64,000 nucleotides of DNA, from contig JAPFDX010000015.1 in NCBI GenBank assembly GCA_026168605.1, positions 1 through 64,000 of the forward strand, in the 5' to 3' direction. Shown one piece after another: positions 25,888 through 37,962 of this stretch (its first letter is position 1; every line of letters begins with the position of its first letter). The DNA is from Roseburia sp. (GTDB lineage: Bacteria; Bacillota; Clostridia; Lachnospirales; Lachnospiraceae). Made by a program: the position numbers and the translations under genes. Under the pieces are notes generated by a model. It saw only the letters and a program-made list of their open reading frames with translations, did no database searches and was not told the origin of the DNA.

Positions 25888-26946
25888 ATGGATATGCAGA
25901 CAAAGATTTTAAAGATAGATTCTGCTGACGCCGGCAAGACAGATATGCAGGAGGCGGCGGCGCTGATCCGCGCCGGGGAGCTGGTGGCGTTTCCGACAGA
26001 GACGGTCTATGGTCTCGGCGCGGATGCGCTCCGTCCGGAGGCCTCGCGTAAAATATATGAGGCAAAAGGACGCCCGTCAGACAATCCGCTGATCGTGCAC
26101 ATTGCGGAGTTTGAGGATCTGGTATCCATCGCAAGGGAGGTGCCACGGCAGGCGAAGCTTCTGGCGGATGCCTTCTGGCCGGGACCGCTGACGATGATCG
26201 TCTGGAAGAATGACAGAGTGCCATATGAGACGACCGGAGGCATGGAGACCGTGGCGGTGCGTATGCCGGATCATCCGGTGGCGCTTCGGCTGATACGGGA
26301 GAGCGGATGTCTGGTGGCAGCGCCGAGCGCGAACATTTCGGGCAGACCGAGCCCGACGGAGGCGGCACACGTGGCGCGCGATATGGACGGACGGATACCG
26401 ATGATCCTGGACGGGGGAGCGGTGGGGATCGGGATCGAGTCCACGATCATAGACCTGACGGAGGAGACGCCGATGATCCTGCGTCCCGGTTATATCACGC
26501 AGGAGATGCTTACGGATGTGCTCGGTGAGGAGGTTCGGATCGATCCGGGCATTATCGCTTCCAATTCCGAGCAGAAACCCAAGGCGCCGGGCATGAAGTA
26601 CAAGCACTATGCGCCCAAAGCAGACCTGATACTGGTCGAGGGGGAGACCGGCAAGGTGATAGAGACGATCAACCGTCTGGCGGGAGAACGCCGGGCAGCG
26701 GGTAAAAAGGTCGGCATCATCGCGACGGACGAGACGATGGAGCACTATGACGGTGCAGATACGGTGAGCATTGGCGCGCGTTCGGATGAGGATGCGATCG
26801 CAAGGCATCTGTACAAGCTTTTGCGGGAGTTTGACGACCGTGGAGCCGATATCATTTATTCGGAGAGTTTTGCGACCCCGCGCATTGGACAGGCGATCAT
26901 GAACCGTCTGCTAAAGGCTGCGGGTCATCAGATCATCACGGTATAG
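25888..26946 (+). CDS. L-threonylcarbamoyladenylate synthase (Sua5/YwlC type)
   Basis: This 352-residue tRNA-modification enzyme makes threonylcarbamoyl-AMP for t6A at position 37 of ANN-reading tRNAs. The N-terminal YrdC domain is at about 15-210 (FPTETVYGLGADA, KGRPSDNPLIVHI, PSANISGRPSPT). The C-terminal Sua5 domain begins after the SEQKPKAPGMKYKHYAPKA linker. Two ATGs six bases apart (25888 and 25894) are both plausible. It opens a 10-kb same-strand run and is 15 bases from the next gene. Confidence 0.95.
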   Translation: MDMQTKILKIDSADAGKTDMQEAAALIRAGELVAFPTETVYGLGADALRPEASRKIYEAKGRPSDNPLIVHIAEFEDLVSIAREVPRQAKLLADAFWPGPLTMIVWKNDRVPYETTGGMETVAVRMPDHPVALRLIRESGCLVAAPSANISGRPSPTEAAHVARDMDGRIPMILDGGAVGIGIESTIIDLTEETPMILRPGYITQEMLTDVLGEEVRIDPGIIASNSEQKPKAPGMKYKHYAPKADLILVEGETGKVIETINRLAGERRAAGKKVGIIATDETMEHYDGADTVSIGARSDEDAIARHLYKLLREFDDRGADIIYSESFATPRIGQAIMNRLLKAAGHQIITV

Positions 26947-26961
26947 GAGAAGGATTATTGG

Positions 26962-27420
26962 ATGAAAGAGTATAAGAGAATCATATTTGTCTGTGCAAGC
27001 GATACCTGCCGGGCGCCGATGGCGGCGGGTATCATGTCAGAATTTCCGCTGAAGCATCCGGTAGAGATCCTGACGAGGGGACTGGTGGTACTGTTCCCAG
27101 AGCCGTTGAACCAGAAGGCGGAAGCTGTTATGGTCAGTAACGGCATCAACATGGACGGCTTTATGTCCACCCAGCTTTCGGAGGAGGATTTCACGGAGGA
27201 CACGCTGGTGCTTGTGATGGAACAGGCGCAGCTTGCGAAGGTTCTTGAAAATTATGAGAATGCAAAGCCGGAAAATATTTCCGTGCTGACTGATCTGGTG
27301 GGGGAGGAGCTTGAGATCATCGACCCCTACGGCGGTACGCTCCAGGCATACGGACTGTGCTATGAGATGCTGCGCAAGACGATTTTAAAACTTGTCAATC
27401 TTTTAAACGAAGGAGAATAA
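26962..27420 (+). CDS. low-molecular-weight phosphatase-like protein with altered P-loop
   Basis: This 152-residue protein has the LMW-PTP fold order: [13 protein letters not shown] near residues 9-21, and the general-acid DPYGG near 120. The C-x5-R core is kept (Cys11, Arg17), but the family consensus CxGNxCRS is changed. The Gly-Asn pair is Ser-Asp and the Ser/Thr after Arg is Ala. That Ser/Thr normally stabilises the thiolate, so activity may be low or the protein may bind and not cleave. In Firmicutes such genes often accompany sua5. It overlaps nothing, and upp starts two bases after its stop. Confidence 0.85.
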   Translation: MKEYKRIIFVCASDTCRAPMAAGIMSEFPLKHPVEILTRGLVVLFPEPLNQKAEAVMVSNGINMDGFMSTQLSEEDFTEDTLVLVMEQAQLAKVLENYENAKPENISVLTDLVGEELEIIDPYGGTLQAYGLCYEMLRKTILKLVNLLNEGE

Positions 27421-27422
27421 AT

Positions 27423-28052
27423 ATGTCAAAAGTAATGGTTATGGATCATCCGCTGATCCAGCACAAGATTGGTATTATCCGGAGAGAGGAAACAGGATCA
27501 AAGGATTTTCGGACACTGGTCAGTGAGATTGCGATGCTGATGTGCTATGAGGCGACCAGGGATCTTAGGCTTTCCGATGTGGAGATCCATACGCCGATCT
27601 GCACGACGACCGTCAAGGAGTTGAAGGGCAAAAAGCTTGCGGTCGTTCCGATTCTGCGCGCGGGACTTGGAATGGTGGATGGTATGCTCACGATGATCCC
27701 GGCGGCGAAGGTCGGACATATCGGTCTCTACCGCGATCCGGAGACGTTAGAGCCGGTCGAGTATTACTGTAAACTCCCGGAGGACTGCGCGAACCGTGAG
27801 GTGTTTGTGGTTGACCCGATGCTTGCAACCGGAGGTTCTTCGGTGGCGGCGATCCAGATGCTCAAGGACAAGGGCGTAAAAAATATGCGCCTGATGTGCA
27901 TTATCGCGGCGCCGGAGGGTGTGAAGCGGATGCAGGAGGCGCATCCGGATGTGGATATCTATATCGGAGCGCTCGACGACCATCTCAATGAGCACGGCTA
28001 TATCGTTCCGGGACTTGGAGATGCGGGAGACCGCATTTTCGGAACCAAATAA
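27423..28052 (+). CDS. upp: uracil phosphoribosyltransferase
   Basis: This 209-residue salvage enzyme makes UMP from uracil and PRPP. The PRPP-binding motif [11 protein letters not shown] is near residues 129-139, and the C-terminal uracil-binding [11 protein letters not shown] is intact. The length matches B. subtilis Upp. It sits two bases after the phosphatase-like gene and 39 bases before the dCMP deaminase, a pyrimidine pair. upp lies next to the atp operon in many Firmicutes. Confidence 0.98.
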   Translation: MSKVMVMDHPLIQHKIGIIRREETGSKDFRTLVSEIAMLMCYEATRDLRLSDVEIHTPICTTTVKELKGKKLAVVPILRAGLGMVDGMLTMIPAAKVGHIGLYRDPETLEPVEYYCKLPEDCANREVFVVDPMLATGGSSVAAIQMLKDKGVKNMRLMCIIAAPEGVKRMQEAHPDVDIYIGALDDHLNEHGYIVPGLGDAGDRIFGTK

Positions 28053-28091
28053 TTGTGTGCGCAGACTGCAGACTCTGCTGTGGAGGATGGA

Positions 28092-28577
28092 ATGAGCGGA
28101 AAACGACAGGATTATATCAGTTGGGATGAATATTTTATGGGCGTGGCGACTTTGTCCGGGATGCGCTCCAAGGATCCGAATACGCAGGTGGGAGCCTGCA
28201 TCGTAAGCCCGGATCACAAGATTTTGTCGATGGGCTACAATGGCTTTCCCGTGGGCTGTTCGGACGATGAATTTCCGTGGGCGCGCGAGGGTGACCCGCT
28301 GGATAACAAATATTTCTATACGACGCACAGTGAGCTGAACGCGATCTTAAATTACCGCGGCGGCAGCTTGGACGGAGCGACGATGTATGTCACGCTGTTT
28401 CCGTGCAATGAATGTGCCAAAGCGATCATCCAGTCCGGTATCCGCCGTCTGGTGTATGACAGTGACAAGTATGAGAACACGCCGTCGGTGGTGGCGTCCA
28501 AGCGGATGTTAAAGGCAGCAGGAGTGACTTTGCAGAGATATGAGCACACGAACAGGGAAGTGCACATGGTATTATAG
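28092..28577 (+). CDS. comEB: deoxycytidylate (dCMP) deaminase, ComEB type
   Basis: This 161-residue zinc-dependent deaminase supplies dUMP for thymidylate. The catalytic HSELNAIL (His-Ala-Glu motif with Ser for Ala) is at about 77-84, and the zinc-binding PCNECAK is near 106. Both fit the dCMP deaminase/ComEB family. ATG 28092 is chosen for GGAGG six bases upstream; a TTG 39 bases earlier has none. It links upp to the ATP-synthase genes, with AtpZ starting three bases after its stop. Confidence 0.94.
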   Translation: MSGKRQDYISWDEYFMGVATLSGMRSKDPNTQVGACIVSPDHKILSMGYNGFPVGCSDDEFPWAREGDPLDNKYFYTTHSELNAILNYRGGSLDGATMYVTLFPCNECAKAIIQSGIRRLVYDSDKYENTPSVVASKRMLKAAGVTLQRYEHTNREVHMVL

Positions 28578-28580
28578 GAT

Positions 28581-28811
28581 ATGAAGCATCACAGAAAAGT
28601 TTTTCAGACACTGACCCTGATCTTACAATTCGGGTTGAATATGATCGTTCCCATTGTCATGTGCACCTTGTTTGGCGCATGGCTGGGAAGAAAATTTGAT
28701 ATGCCGTTTCTGGCAGTGCCGCTGTTTATCATGGGCGCGCTTGCCGGATTTACAAATATTTTTAAGATGGCAAAGAAAATATACGGACGGGATGGTGAAT
28801 CAGACAGATAG
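28581..28811 (+). CDS. atpZ: AtpZ, F1Fo-associated small membrane protein
   Basis: This 76-residue protein has two membrane helices (LILQFGLNMIVPIVMCTLFGAWLG and FLAVPLFIMGALAGFTNIF) joined by a short loop and a basic tail. This is the AtpZ/F0F1-ATPase gene-1 pattern; relatives assist c-ring assembly or divalent-cation transport. The ribosome site is weak. It is the first gene of the atp cluster, and atpI starts within its last codons. Confidence 0.85.
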   Translation: MKHHRKVFQTLTLILQFGLNMIVPIVMCTLFGAWLGRKFDMPFLAVPLFIMGALAGFTNIFKMAKKIYGRDGESDR

Positions 28812-29247
28812 TATGCTCAAAAGATTAAACGACGCATTACCGGGACTTGTTCTGGGGATTCTTGTATACGGAGGACTGGTGGAACTGATCGGCGTCTGGT
28901 TTGTCTCCGACAAGCTGCGTTATACGACGGGGCTTGCGATCGGAATTGTGCTTGCGGTCGGCATGGCGATCCATATCGCGGTCGTATTGCAGGATGCGGT
29001 GGATATCTACGGGGAATCCGGCGCGCAGAAAAAGATCGTTGCGAAATCCATCCTGCGCTATATCGTCATCGTGGTGGTTTTTTATGTCATGATGCGTTTT
29101 AACCTCGGCAATTTGTTTGCCGCTTTTATCGGTGTTCTGGGCCTTAAGGTTTCCGCCTATTTACAGCCCTTTGCACATAGATTTATTATGAAACTGCAAG
29201 GAAGAGGTGATGATTCTTCAAACAGTGAAGATAGCGGAGCTATCTAA
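28792..29247 (+). CDS. atpI: ATP synthase subunit I
   Basis: This 151-residue protein has four predicted membrane helices after a short polar start. It is the AtpI/UncI family, a chaperone for c-ring assembly. I take ATG 28792, which overlaps the AtpZ reading frame; ATG 28813 just after the AtpZ stop is the alternative, and neither has a strong ribosome site. The frame ends 14 bases before the atpB start. Confidence 0.8.
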   Translation: MVNQTDSMLKRLNDALPGLVLGILVYGGLVELIGVWFVSDKLRYTTGLAIGIVLAVGMAIHIAVVLQDAVDIYGESGAQKKIVAKSILRYIVIVVVFYVMMRFNLGNLFAAFIGVLGLKVSAYLQPFAHRFIMKLQGRGDDSSNSEDSGAI

Positions 29248-29260
29248 AGGAGGTGAAACA

Positions 29261-29998
29261 GTGAACAATGCAATATTGATGTCATCCGGCGCTGAGAACA
29301 TTGATTTCATGATACACGGTATCTTCAAATATGAAATCTTTGGCCAGGAAGTCTGGATAACCACATCACACGTCTGCATCCTGATCGTCGTGCTCTTGAT
29401 GATGGCGTTCGCCATCGCGGGAAACCGTGCGATGAAGCGTGCAAAGGAAATACCGGAGGGATTTCAGAATGTGGTGGAGCTGATGGTCGAAAAACTTGAC
29501 GGCATGGTGGAGGCTACCATGGGCAAGATTGCCGCTCCGAAGTTTGCCAATTACATCAGTACCATATTTATTTTCATTCTGATGAGCAATATTTCCGGTC
29601 TATTTGGTTTAAGGCCGCCGACTGCCGATTACGGCACGACCCTAGCTCTGGGTCTGATTACGTTCTTCCTTATCCATTTTACGCAGTTTAAAAATCTGCC
29701 AGTCAAACAGATTTGGAAGGATATGTGTTCCCCATTGCCGCCGTGGCTGCCGGTATGGTTTCCGATCAACCTGATCAGTGAGATCGCCGTGCCGATTTCC
29801 TTGTCGCTGCGTTTGTTTGCGAACATATTGTCGGGAACAGTCATGATGGCACTGGTCTATGGATTGCTGAGCAAGATTGCACTTGTGTGGCCGGCAGCAC
29901 TCCATGTATACTTTGATTTGTTCTCCGGAGCGATTCAGACGTATGTATTCTGTATGTTGACAATGACATACATCGGCCAGAACTACGAAACAGAATAA
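29261..29998 (+). CDS. atpB: ATP synthase Fo subunit a
   Basis: This 245-residue ion-channel subunit starts with GTG at 29261, set by AAAGGAGGTG upstream. A longer in-frame start at 29207 would overlap atpI. The essential stator Arg lies in ISLSLRLFAN (Arg184), and the C-terminal FSGAIQTYVFCMLTMTYIG is conserved. It works with the c-ring to move ions. Given the c-subunit signature the ion is probably Na+. Confidence 0.96.
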   Translation: MNNAILMSSGAENIDFMIHGIFKYEIFGQEVWITTSHVCILIVVLLMMAFAIAGNRAMKRAKEIPEGFQNVVELMVEKLDGMVEATMGKIAAPKFANYISTIFIFILMSNISGLFGLRPPTADYGTTLALGLITFFLIHFTQFKNLPVKQIWKDMCSPLPPWLPVWFPINLISEIAVPISLSLRLFANILSGTVMMALVYGLLSKIALVWPAALHVYFDLFSGAIQTYVFCMLTMTYIGQNYETE

Positions 29999-30007
29999 TT
30001 TTTTTAG

Positions 30008-30274
<267 letters not shown>

Positions 30275-30283
30275 ATAGTCACA

Positions 30284-30352
30284 AATCGGAGATTTGTGCC
30301 ATTAGAAGAACGAGGAGCGTTCTTCCGAGGTATTGGCAGAAGATTTGTGCCA
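30284..30352 (+). other. hairpin string between atpE and atpF
   Basis: Three consecutive stem-loops occur: CACAAATC/GATTTGTG, GAAGAACG/CGTTCTTC and TTGGCA/TGCCAA. Two near-copies of AGATTTGTGCCAATAGAA are also present. No T run follows, so it is not a terminator. It may stabilise or process the mRNA so that subunit c is made in excess. Confidence 0.65.
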
Positions 30353-30385
30353 ATAGAATGAGAATAACGGAAAGGAGGCCAGACT

Positions 30386-30897
30386 TTGGAGGAAATGCAA
30401 AGACTTTTTGGCTTGGATATGCAACTGCTTCACGACGTGGTTCTTATGGCGCTTGCAGTATTCTTCCTGTTTTTGTTCCTGTCAAAGATGCTGTTCAATC
30501 CGGCGCGCAAGATGCTGGAGGAGCGCAAGAAGCGCATCGCAACAGACATTGAGACGGCGGAGACGGACAAGAAAGACGCTGCGGCACTGAAAGCAGAGTA
30601 TGAAGCCAGGCTCAAAAATATCGACAAAGAGGCGGAACAGATTTTAAGCGAAGCGCGCCAGAAGGCGCAGAAAAATGCTGCGCGCATTGAGAGTGAAGCC
30701 AAAGAAGAGGCTGCCCGTATCATCCGTACTGCAAACGACGAAGCAGAGCTGTCGAAGAAGCGTGCAATGGATGAGGTGAAGCAGGAAATGATCACGGTTG
30801 CATCCATGATGGCAGCGAAGGTCGTTGCCGCCAATATTGATGCGGCTGTGCAGGATACGCTGGTGGAAGAGACATTGAAAGAAATGGGTGATTCGAC

Positions 30898-30910
<13 letters not shown>
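30386..30910 (+). CDS. atpF: ATP synthase Fo subunit b
   Basis: This 174-residue peripheral-stalk subunit has one N-terminal membrane helix (about 15-35, VVLMALAVFFLFLFLSKMLF). A long charged coiled coil rich in Lys/Glu/Ala follows. The TTG start follows AAAGGAGG at seven bases, better placed than ATG 30395. It overlaps atpH by 13 bases. It pairs as a dimer along the stalk and joins delta at its C-terminus. Confidence 0.93.
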
Positions 30911-32987
<2,077 letters not shown>

Positions 32988-33014
32988 ATGGTAGAGAAAG
33001 GCGGTGCTTAGGTT

Positions 33015-33878
33015 ATGGCGTCAATGAGAGACATAAAGCGCAGAAAAGGCAGCATACAGAGTACGCAGCAAATCACAAAAGCCATGAAGCTTGTTTCTAC
33101 CGTTAAATTGCAGAAAGCGAAAAATAGAGCGGAGCAGACGAATCCATATTTTAACTATATGTACCAGACTGTGACCTCTATGCTGGCAAAGTCCGGCACC
33201 ATCGATCATCCGTATCTCAGAAAGGGTGATTCCACGAAAAAGGCGGTGGTTGTCATCACCTCCAACCGTGGTCTTGCCGGGGGCTACAATTCCAATGTTG
33301 TGAAGCTCGTGACAGAGTGTGCGGATTTTCATACGGATGACGTGGAGATCTACGCCATCGGTACGAAGGGAAAGGATGCGCTGGAGCGCAAGGGATATAC
33401 CATTCGGGAGGACGCGTCTGAGATCATAGAGTCTCCGGCATATGAGGACGCCCTGGCACTTTGCAAAAAAGTGCTGGACGACTATGTGTCCGGTAAGATC
33501 GGCGAGATCTATCTGGCATACACGCATTTCAAGAATACGGTAAGCCATGAGCCGACGCTGATCAAGCTGCTTCCCGTGGAGTTTGACGAGGAGGAGATCA
33601 GTCGCGCGGCGGAGTCCGAGGTGCTCATGAATTATGAGCCGAACGAGGAGGAAGCGCTCGATATGATCATCCCGAAATATATCACCAGTCTGTTTTACGG
33701 CGCACTTGTCGAGGCGGTTGCCAGTGAGAACGGTGCGAGAATGCAGGCGATGGATTCTGCAACCAGCAACGCAGAGGAAATGATTAGTGATTTGACACTG
33801 AAATTTAACCGTGCACGGCAGGGCTCTATCACGCAGGAGCTGACAGAGATCATTGCCGGTGCATCCGCCATCTCCTAG
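33015..33878 (+). CDS. atpG: ATP synthase F1 subunit gamma
   Basis: This 287-residue central-stalk rotor subunit has a typical N-terminal helix (MASMRDIKRRKGSIQSTQQI) and C-terminal helix (ENGARMQAMDSATSNAEEMI then LTLKFNRARQGSITQELTEI). The middle Rossmann part carries TSNRGLAGGYNSNVVK. It is full length. A 180-base structured spacer separates it from atpD, unlike the tight junctions elsewhere in the operon. Confidence 0.97.
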   Translation: MASMRDIKRRKGSIQSTQQITKAMKLVSTVKLQKAKNRAEQTNPYFNYMYQTVTSMLAKSGTIDHPYLRKGDSTKKAVVVITSNRGLAGGYNSNVVKLVTECADFHTDDVEIYAIGTKGKDALERKGYTIREDASEIIESPAYEDALALCKKVLDDYVSGKIGEIYLAYTHFKNTVSHEPTLIKLLPVEFDEEEISRAAESEVLMNYEPNEEEALDMIIPKYITSLFYGALVEAVASENGARMQAMDSATSNAEEMISDLTLKFNRARQGSITQELTEIIAGASAIS

Positions 33879-33882
33879 ATAA

Positions 33883-34011
33883 GCAGATTGAGTATCAAGT
33901 GAAGTGCCGCTGCTTGTGCTTGCACAAAAGAAGCGGCAGGGCACTTGATATGAGAGTGCAACGAGAACGAGAGAATCTTCGATTCTCGAGTGCGAGTTGC
34001 ACGCAATCTGC
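33883..34011 (+). other. multi-branched RNA structure between atpG and atpD
   Basis: An outer stem GCAGATT (33883-33889) / AATCTGC (34005-34011) encloses two arms. Arm 1 is TATCAAGTG / CACTTGATA (33893-33901 / 33942-33950), which continues inward with GCCGCT/AGCGGC and TTGTGC/GCACAA. Arm 2 is GTGCAAC / GTTGCAC (33956-33962 / 33996-34002), containing GAGAATC / GATTCTC. Together they form a closed three-way junction with no T run and no ORF, and fill most of the gap before atpD. Confidence 0.8.
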
Positions 34012-34056
34012 GAACTGGGAGATAGCAACATAAAATATAATTGCAAGGAGAAATAA

Positions 34057-35454
<1,398 letters not shown>

Positions 35455-35477
35455 AAGCGGCGGTAAGGAGGAGAATT

Positions 35478-35888
35478 ATGGCAGACGAGGGCAGAATTTT
35501 TCAGATCAAGATTATCACGCCTGACCGTGTGTTCCATACGGGATCGGCGACGATGATCGAGTTTAATACGGCTGCCGGTGAGATTGGTGTATATAAAAAT
35601 CACATTCCGCTTACCACGGTTCTCGCGCCCGGGATCGTTACGATTCATAACGACGGGGAAGAGGATGTCGTGGCGGCAGTACATTCCGGTTTCGCAGAGA
35701 TCCTGCCGGAGCAGGTGACGCTTCTCGCGGAGATCGCGGAGTGGCCGGATGAGATTGACAAAGACAGAGCGGAGGCGGCAAAGGCGCGCGCCGAGGAGCG
35801 TCTGGCAAACAAGACAGAGGCAACCGACGTCAAGCGCGCAGAGTTTGCGCTTCGCAAGGCTCTGGTGCGGATTGATATCGCAAAATAA
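35478..35888 (+). CDS. atpC: ATP synthase F1 subunit epsilon
   Basis: This 136-residue subunit has an N-terminal beta-sandwich (FQIKIITPDRVFHTGSATMI, IGVYKNHIPLTTVL) and a C-terminal helical hairpin rich in Ala/Glu/Arg (DKDRAEAAKARAEERL onward). It couples gamma to the c-ring and can inhibit ATP hydrolysis. It is the last gene of the operon, followed by a strong terminator. Confidence 0.96.
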   Translation: MADEGRIFQIKIITPDRVFHTGSATMIEFNTAAGEIGVYKNHIPLTTVLAPGIVTIHNDGEEDVVAAVHSGFAEILPEQVTLLAEIAEWPDEIDKDRAEAAKARAEERLANKTEATDVKRAEFALRKALVRIDIAK

Positions 35889-35900
35889 GCATACCGGAAG

Positions 35901-35938
35901 AAAGCAGAAACCGTTTTTGGGCGGTTTCTGCTCTTTTG
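35901..35938 (+). terminator. terminator of the atp operon
   Basis: Arms GCAGAAACCG / CGGTTTCTGC with a TTTTTGGG loop are followed by TCTTTTG. Confidence 0.92.
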
Positions 35939-36072
35939 TTTTTTAATGGAAAATTTTTTACATTTTACAACAAACCTTTATAAAAATTTACGATATTTGC
36001 GACTGATACTTGTAAATTAGCCACATCTTGTATAAAATAGAGTAGGAATATTTGCTACGAAGGAGAACTCAG

Positions 36073-37797
36073 ATGAAAGAGAAAACAAGAAGATTAAGTA
36101 TAAGATATAAGATTTTAGTGCCGGCAAGTCTGCTGATCCTGATCGTCTGTATGATCATGGGGATATCCGCATACCGCAGACTTCAGGATGGAATCATCAC
36201 CCTGGGGATGGATCAGGCACATATGATGGCGAAGATTGCGCTTGACAATACAGACGGCAATCTGGTGCAGCAGTTAGAACCGGGATGCGAGGGAACGACA
36301 GAATATGAAGCCCTTTTAGCGGGAATGCGCTCCGTACAGCAGAAATACGGCAATGCGTATTTGTACACTCTATACACAGATGGAAGCAAGGTTTATTATG
36401 GAGCAGATTCGGACAGCGAGGAAAAACGGGCGAAAGTCGGTGACGAATTTGAACTTTCCTATAAGGAACTGGAGGATGTTTTTAACGGGCAGGGATATGT
36501 GCAGGATTCTGTTTCCCACACGCAGGATGGCGATTTAATCTCTGCATATCTGCCGATTGAAAATACCAAGGGGCAGATTGTCGGTGTGCTGGGAAGCGAT
36601 TATGATGCGTCTGAGGTCGCCAGACAGTTGAAACTGACAGTGATCGAGGTTGTGACAGTTGCGACAGTTTGTATCATTGTTGCGCTTACGATACTGAATA
36701 TTTTTGTCGGGCAGACGGTAAAGGGATTAAATACAGTCAGACAGAAAATATACGATCTCGTTCATAATGAGGGGGATTTGACGCAGAAGCTTGAGATCCA
36801 TACCGGCGATGAGATGGAGCTGATCGCGAATAATATCAATAAGCTGTTAGAGTATATTCGTGAGATCATGATCCATATTACAGATAATTCTGTACAGCTT
36901 GATAACTCTTCCAGAGTGGTGTCGGAGAATATCTCAAGTGCAGAGATGAGTATCACGGATATCTCGGCAACGATGGAGGAGATGAGCGCGTCGTTTGAAG
37001 AGACGAGCGCTTCTCTGAGTCAGGTCAATGAGTCTGCCAGAACGGTTTATTCTCTGATAGAGGTTATCTCTGAAAACGCAGGCGCCGGAAAGGAAGAGTC
37101 GTTTGACATTGTGAATAAGGCGAAGGATATCTATGAGAGGGCTTCGGAGGAACAGAAACAGGCGAAGCTTCTGGCAGCCAGGATCGCGGAGGACGTCAAC
37201 CAAAAGATTAAGAAGTCCAAGGCGGTTGAGGAAATTCGGTCGCTGACGGAGAATATTATCAGCATCACAGAGCAGACCAATCTTCTGGCGTTAAACGCAA
37301 GTATCGAGGCAGCGCGCGCGGGGGAAGCGGGCAGAGGATTTGCAGTTGTCGCGGATGAGATTGGAAAGCTTGCTGCAAATTCTGCCGATATCGCGGAGAA
37401 GATCCAGCGTGTGAGCGAGAATGTGGTAGGAGCAGTGGACGAGCTGGCACAGAATGCGGAGCAGATGCTTGTGTTTATGGATGAAACTGCGTTGAAAGGT
37501 TACGAGAGTCTGCTTAAGACCAGCGAGAACTATCGCGGTGATGTCAGTGATATGGGCGCAATGATGCAGTACTTTGCGGATGAAAGCAAAGAGGTGAAGC
37601 ACAGCATCGATCAGATCAGGGAAGCGATCGATGTGGTGAATTCAGCCGTGGAAGATAGTGCAAAAGGCGTGGTGAACGTGACGGAAATGTCTGTGGATCT
37701 GACCGCAAGCGTCAGTGAGATCCAGACAGAGGCAAACACAAATCTGAACATTGTGCATTTGCTGAATGAGGAAGTAAATAAGTTTAAACTGGATTAG
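36073..37797 (+). CDS. methyl-accepting chemotaxis protein
   Basis: This 574-residue chemoreceptor starts at ATG 36073 after AAGGAG. It has a short basic tail, TM1 (about 17-37), an extracellular single-Cache-like domain (about 40-180), TM2 (about 190-215), a HAMP-like segment and a long cytoplasmic coiled coil. The conserved tip ([20 protein letters not shown]) is near residue 405 and binds CheA/CheW. It suggests a motile cell. The sensed ligand is unknown. It is monocistronic with its own terminator. Confidence 0.95.
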   Translation: MKEKTRRLSIRYKILVPASLLILIVCMIMGISAYRRLQDGIITLGMDQAHMMAKIALDNTDGNLVQQLEPGCEGTTEYEALLAGMRSVQQKYGNAYLYTLYTDGSKVYYGADSDSEEKRAKVGDEFELSYKELEDVFNGQGYVQDSVSHTQDGDLISAYLPIENTKGQIVGVLGSDYDASEVARQLKLTVIEVVTVATVCIIVALTILNIFVGQTVKGLNTVRQKIYDLVHNEGDLTQKLEIHTGDEMELIANNINKLLEYIREIMIHITDNSVQLDNSSRVVSENISSAEMSITDISATMEEMSASFEETSASLSQVNESARTVYSLIEVISENAGAGKEESFDIVNKAKDIYERASEEQKQAKLLAARIAEDVNQKIKKSKAVEEIRSLTENIISITEQTNLLALNASIEAARAGEAGRGFAVVADEIGKLAANSADIAEKIQRVSENVVGAVDELAQNAEQMLVFMDETALKGYESLLKTSENYRGDVSDMGAMMQYFADESKEVKHSIDQIREAIDVVNSAVEDSAKGVVNVTEMSVDLTASVSEIQTEANTNLNIVHLLNEEVNKFKLD

Positions 37798-37805
37798 TTG
37801 AATGA

Positions 37806-37852
37806 AGCACATTTGCGGCAGAGATAGATCGTTGCCGTAAATGTGCTTTTGT
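37806..37852 (+). terminator. terminator after the chemoreceptor gene
   Basis: Arms GCACATTTGCGGCA and TGCCGTAAATGTGC (one mismatch) are followed by TTTTGTTTTCC. Confidence 0.88.
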
Positions 37853-37962
37853 TTTCCGGAAAAGTATGATTTTTTATTGAAAGCGGATAAGAATCACTGG
37901 AAATATAGACGGCGATGGATTTTTTTGTTAAAGTATAGGGAGAGTGCGCCGGAGGAATCTGT

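Noticed and set aside
26077-26808. 243-residue minus-strand frame inside the sua5 gene
   Set aside because: It is rich in Arg/His from reverse reading of a GC-rich conserved gene and lies wholly within it.
26962-27420. Arsenate reductase (ArsC) identity for the LMW-PTP-like protein
   Set aside because: There are no paired redox cysteines in the C-terminal part, and no ars genes adjoin.
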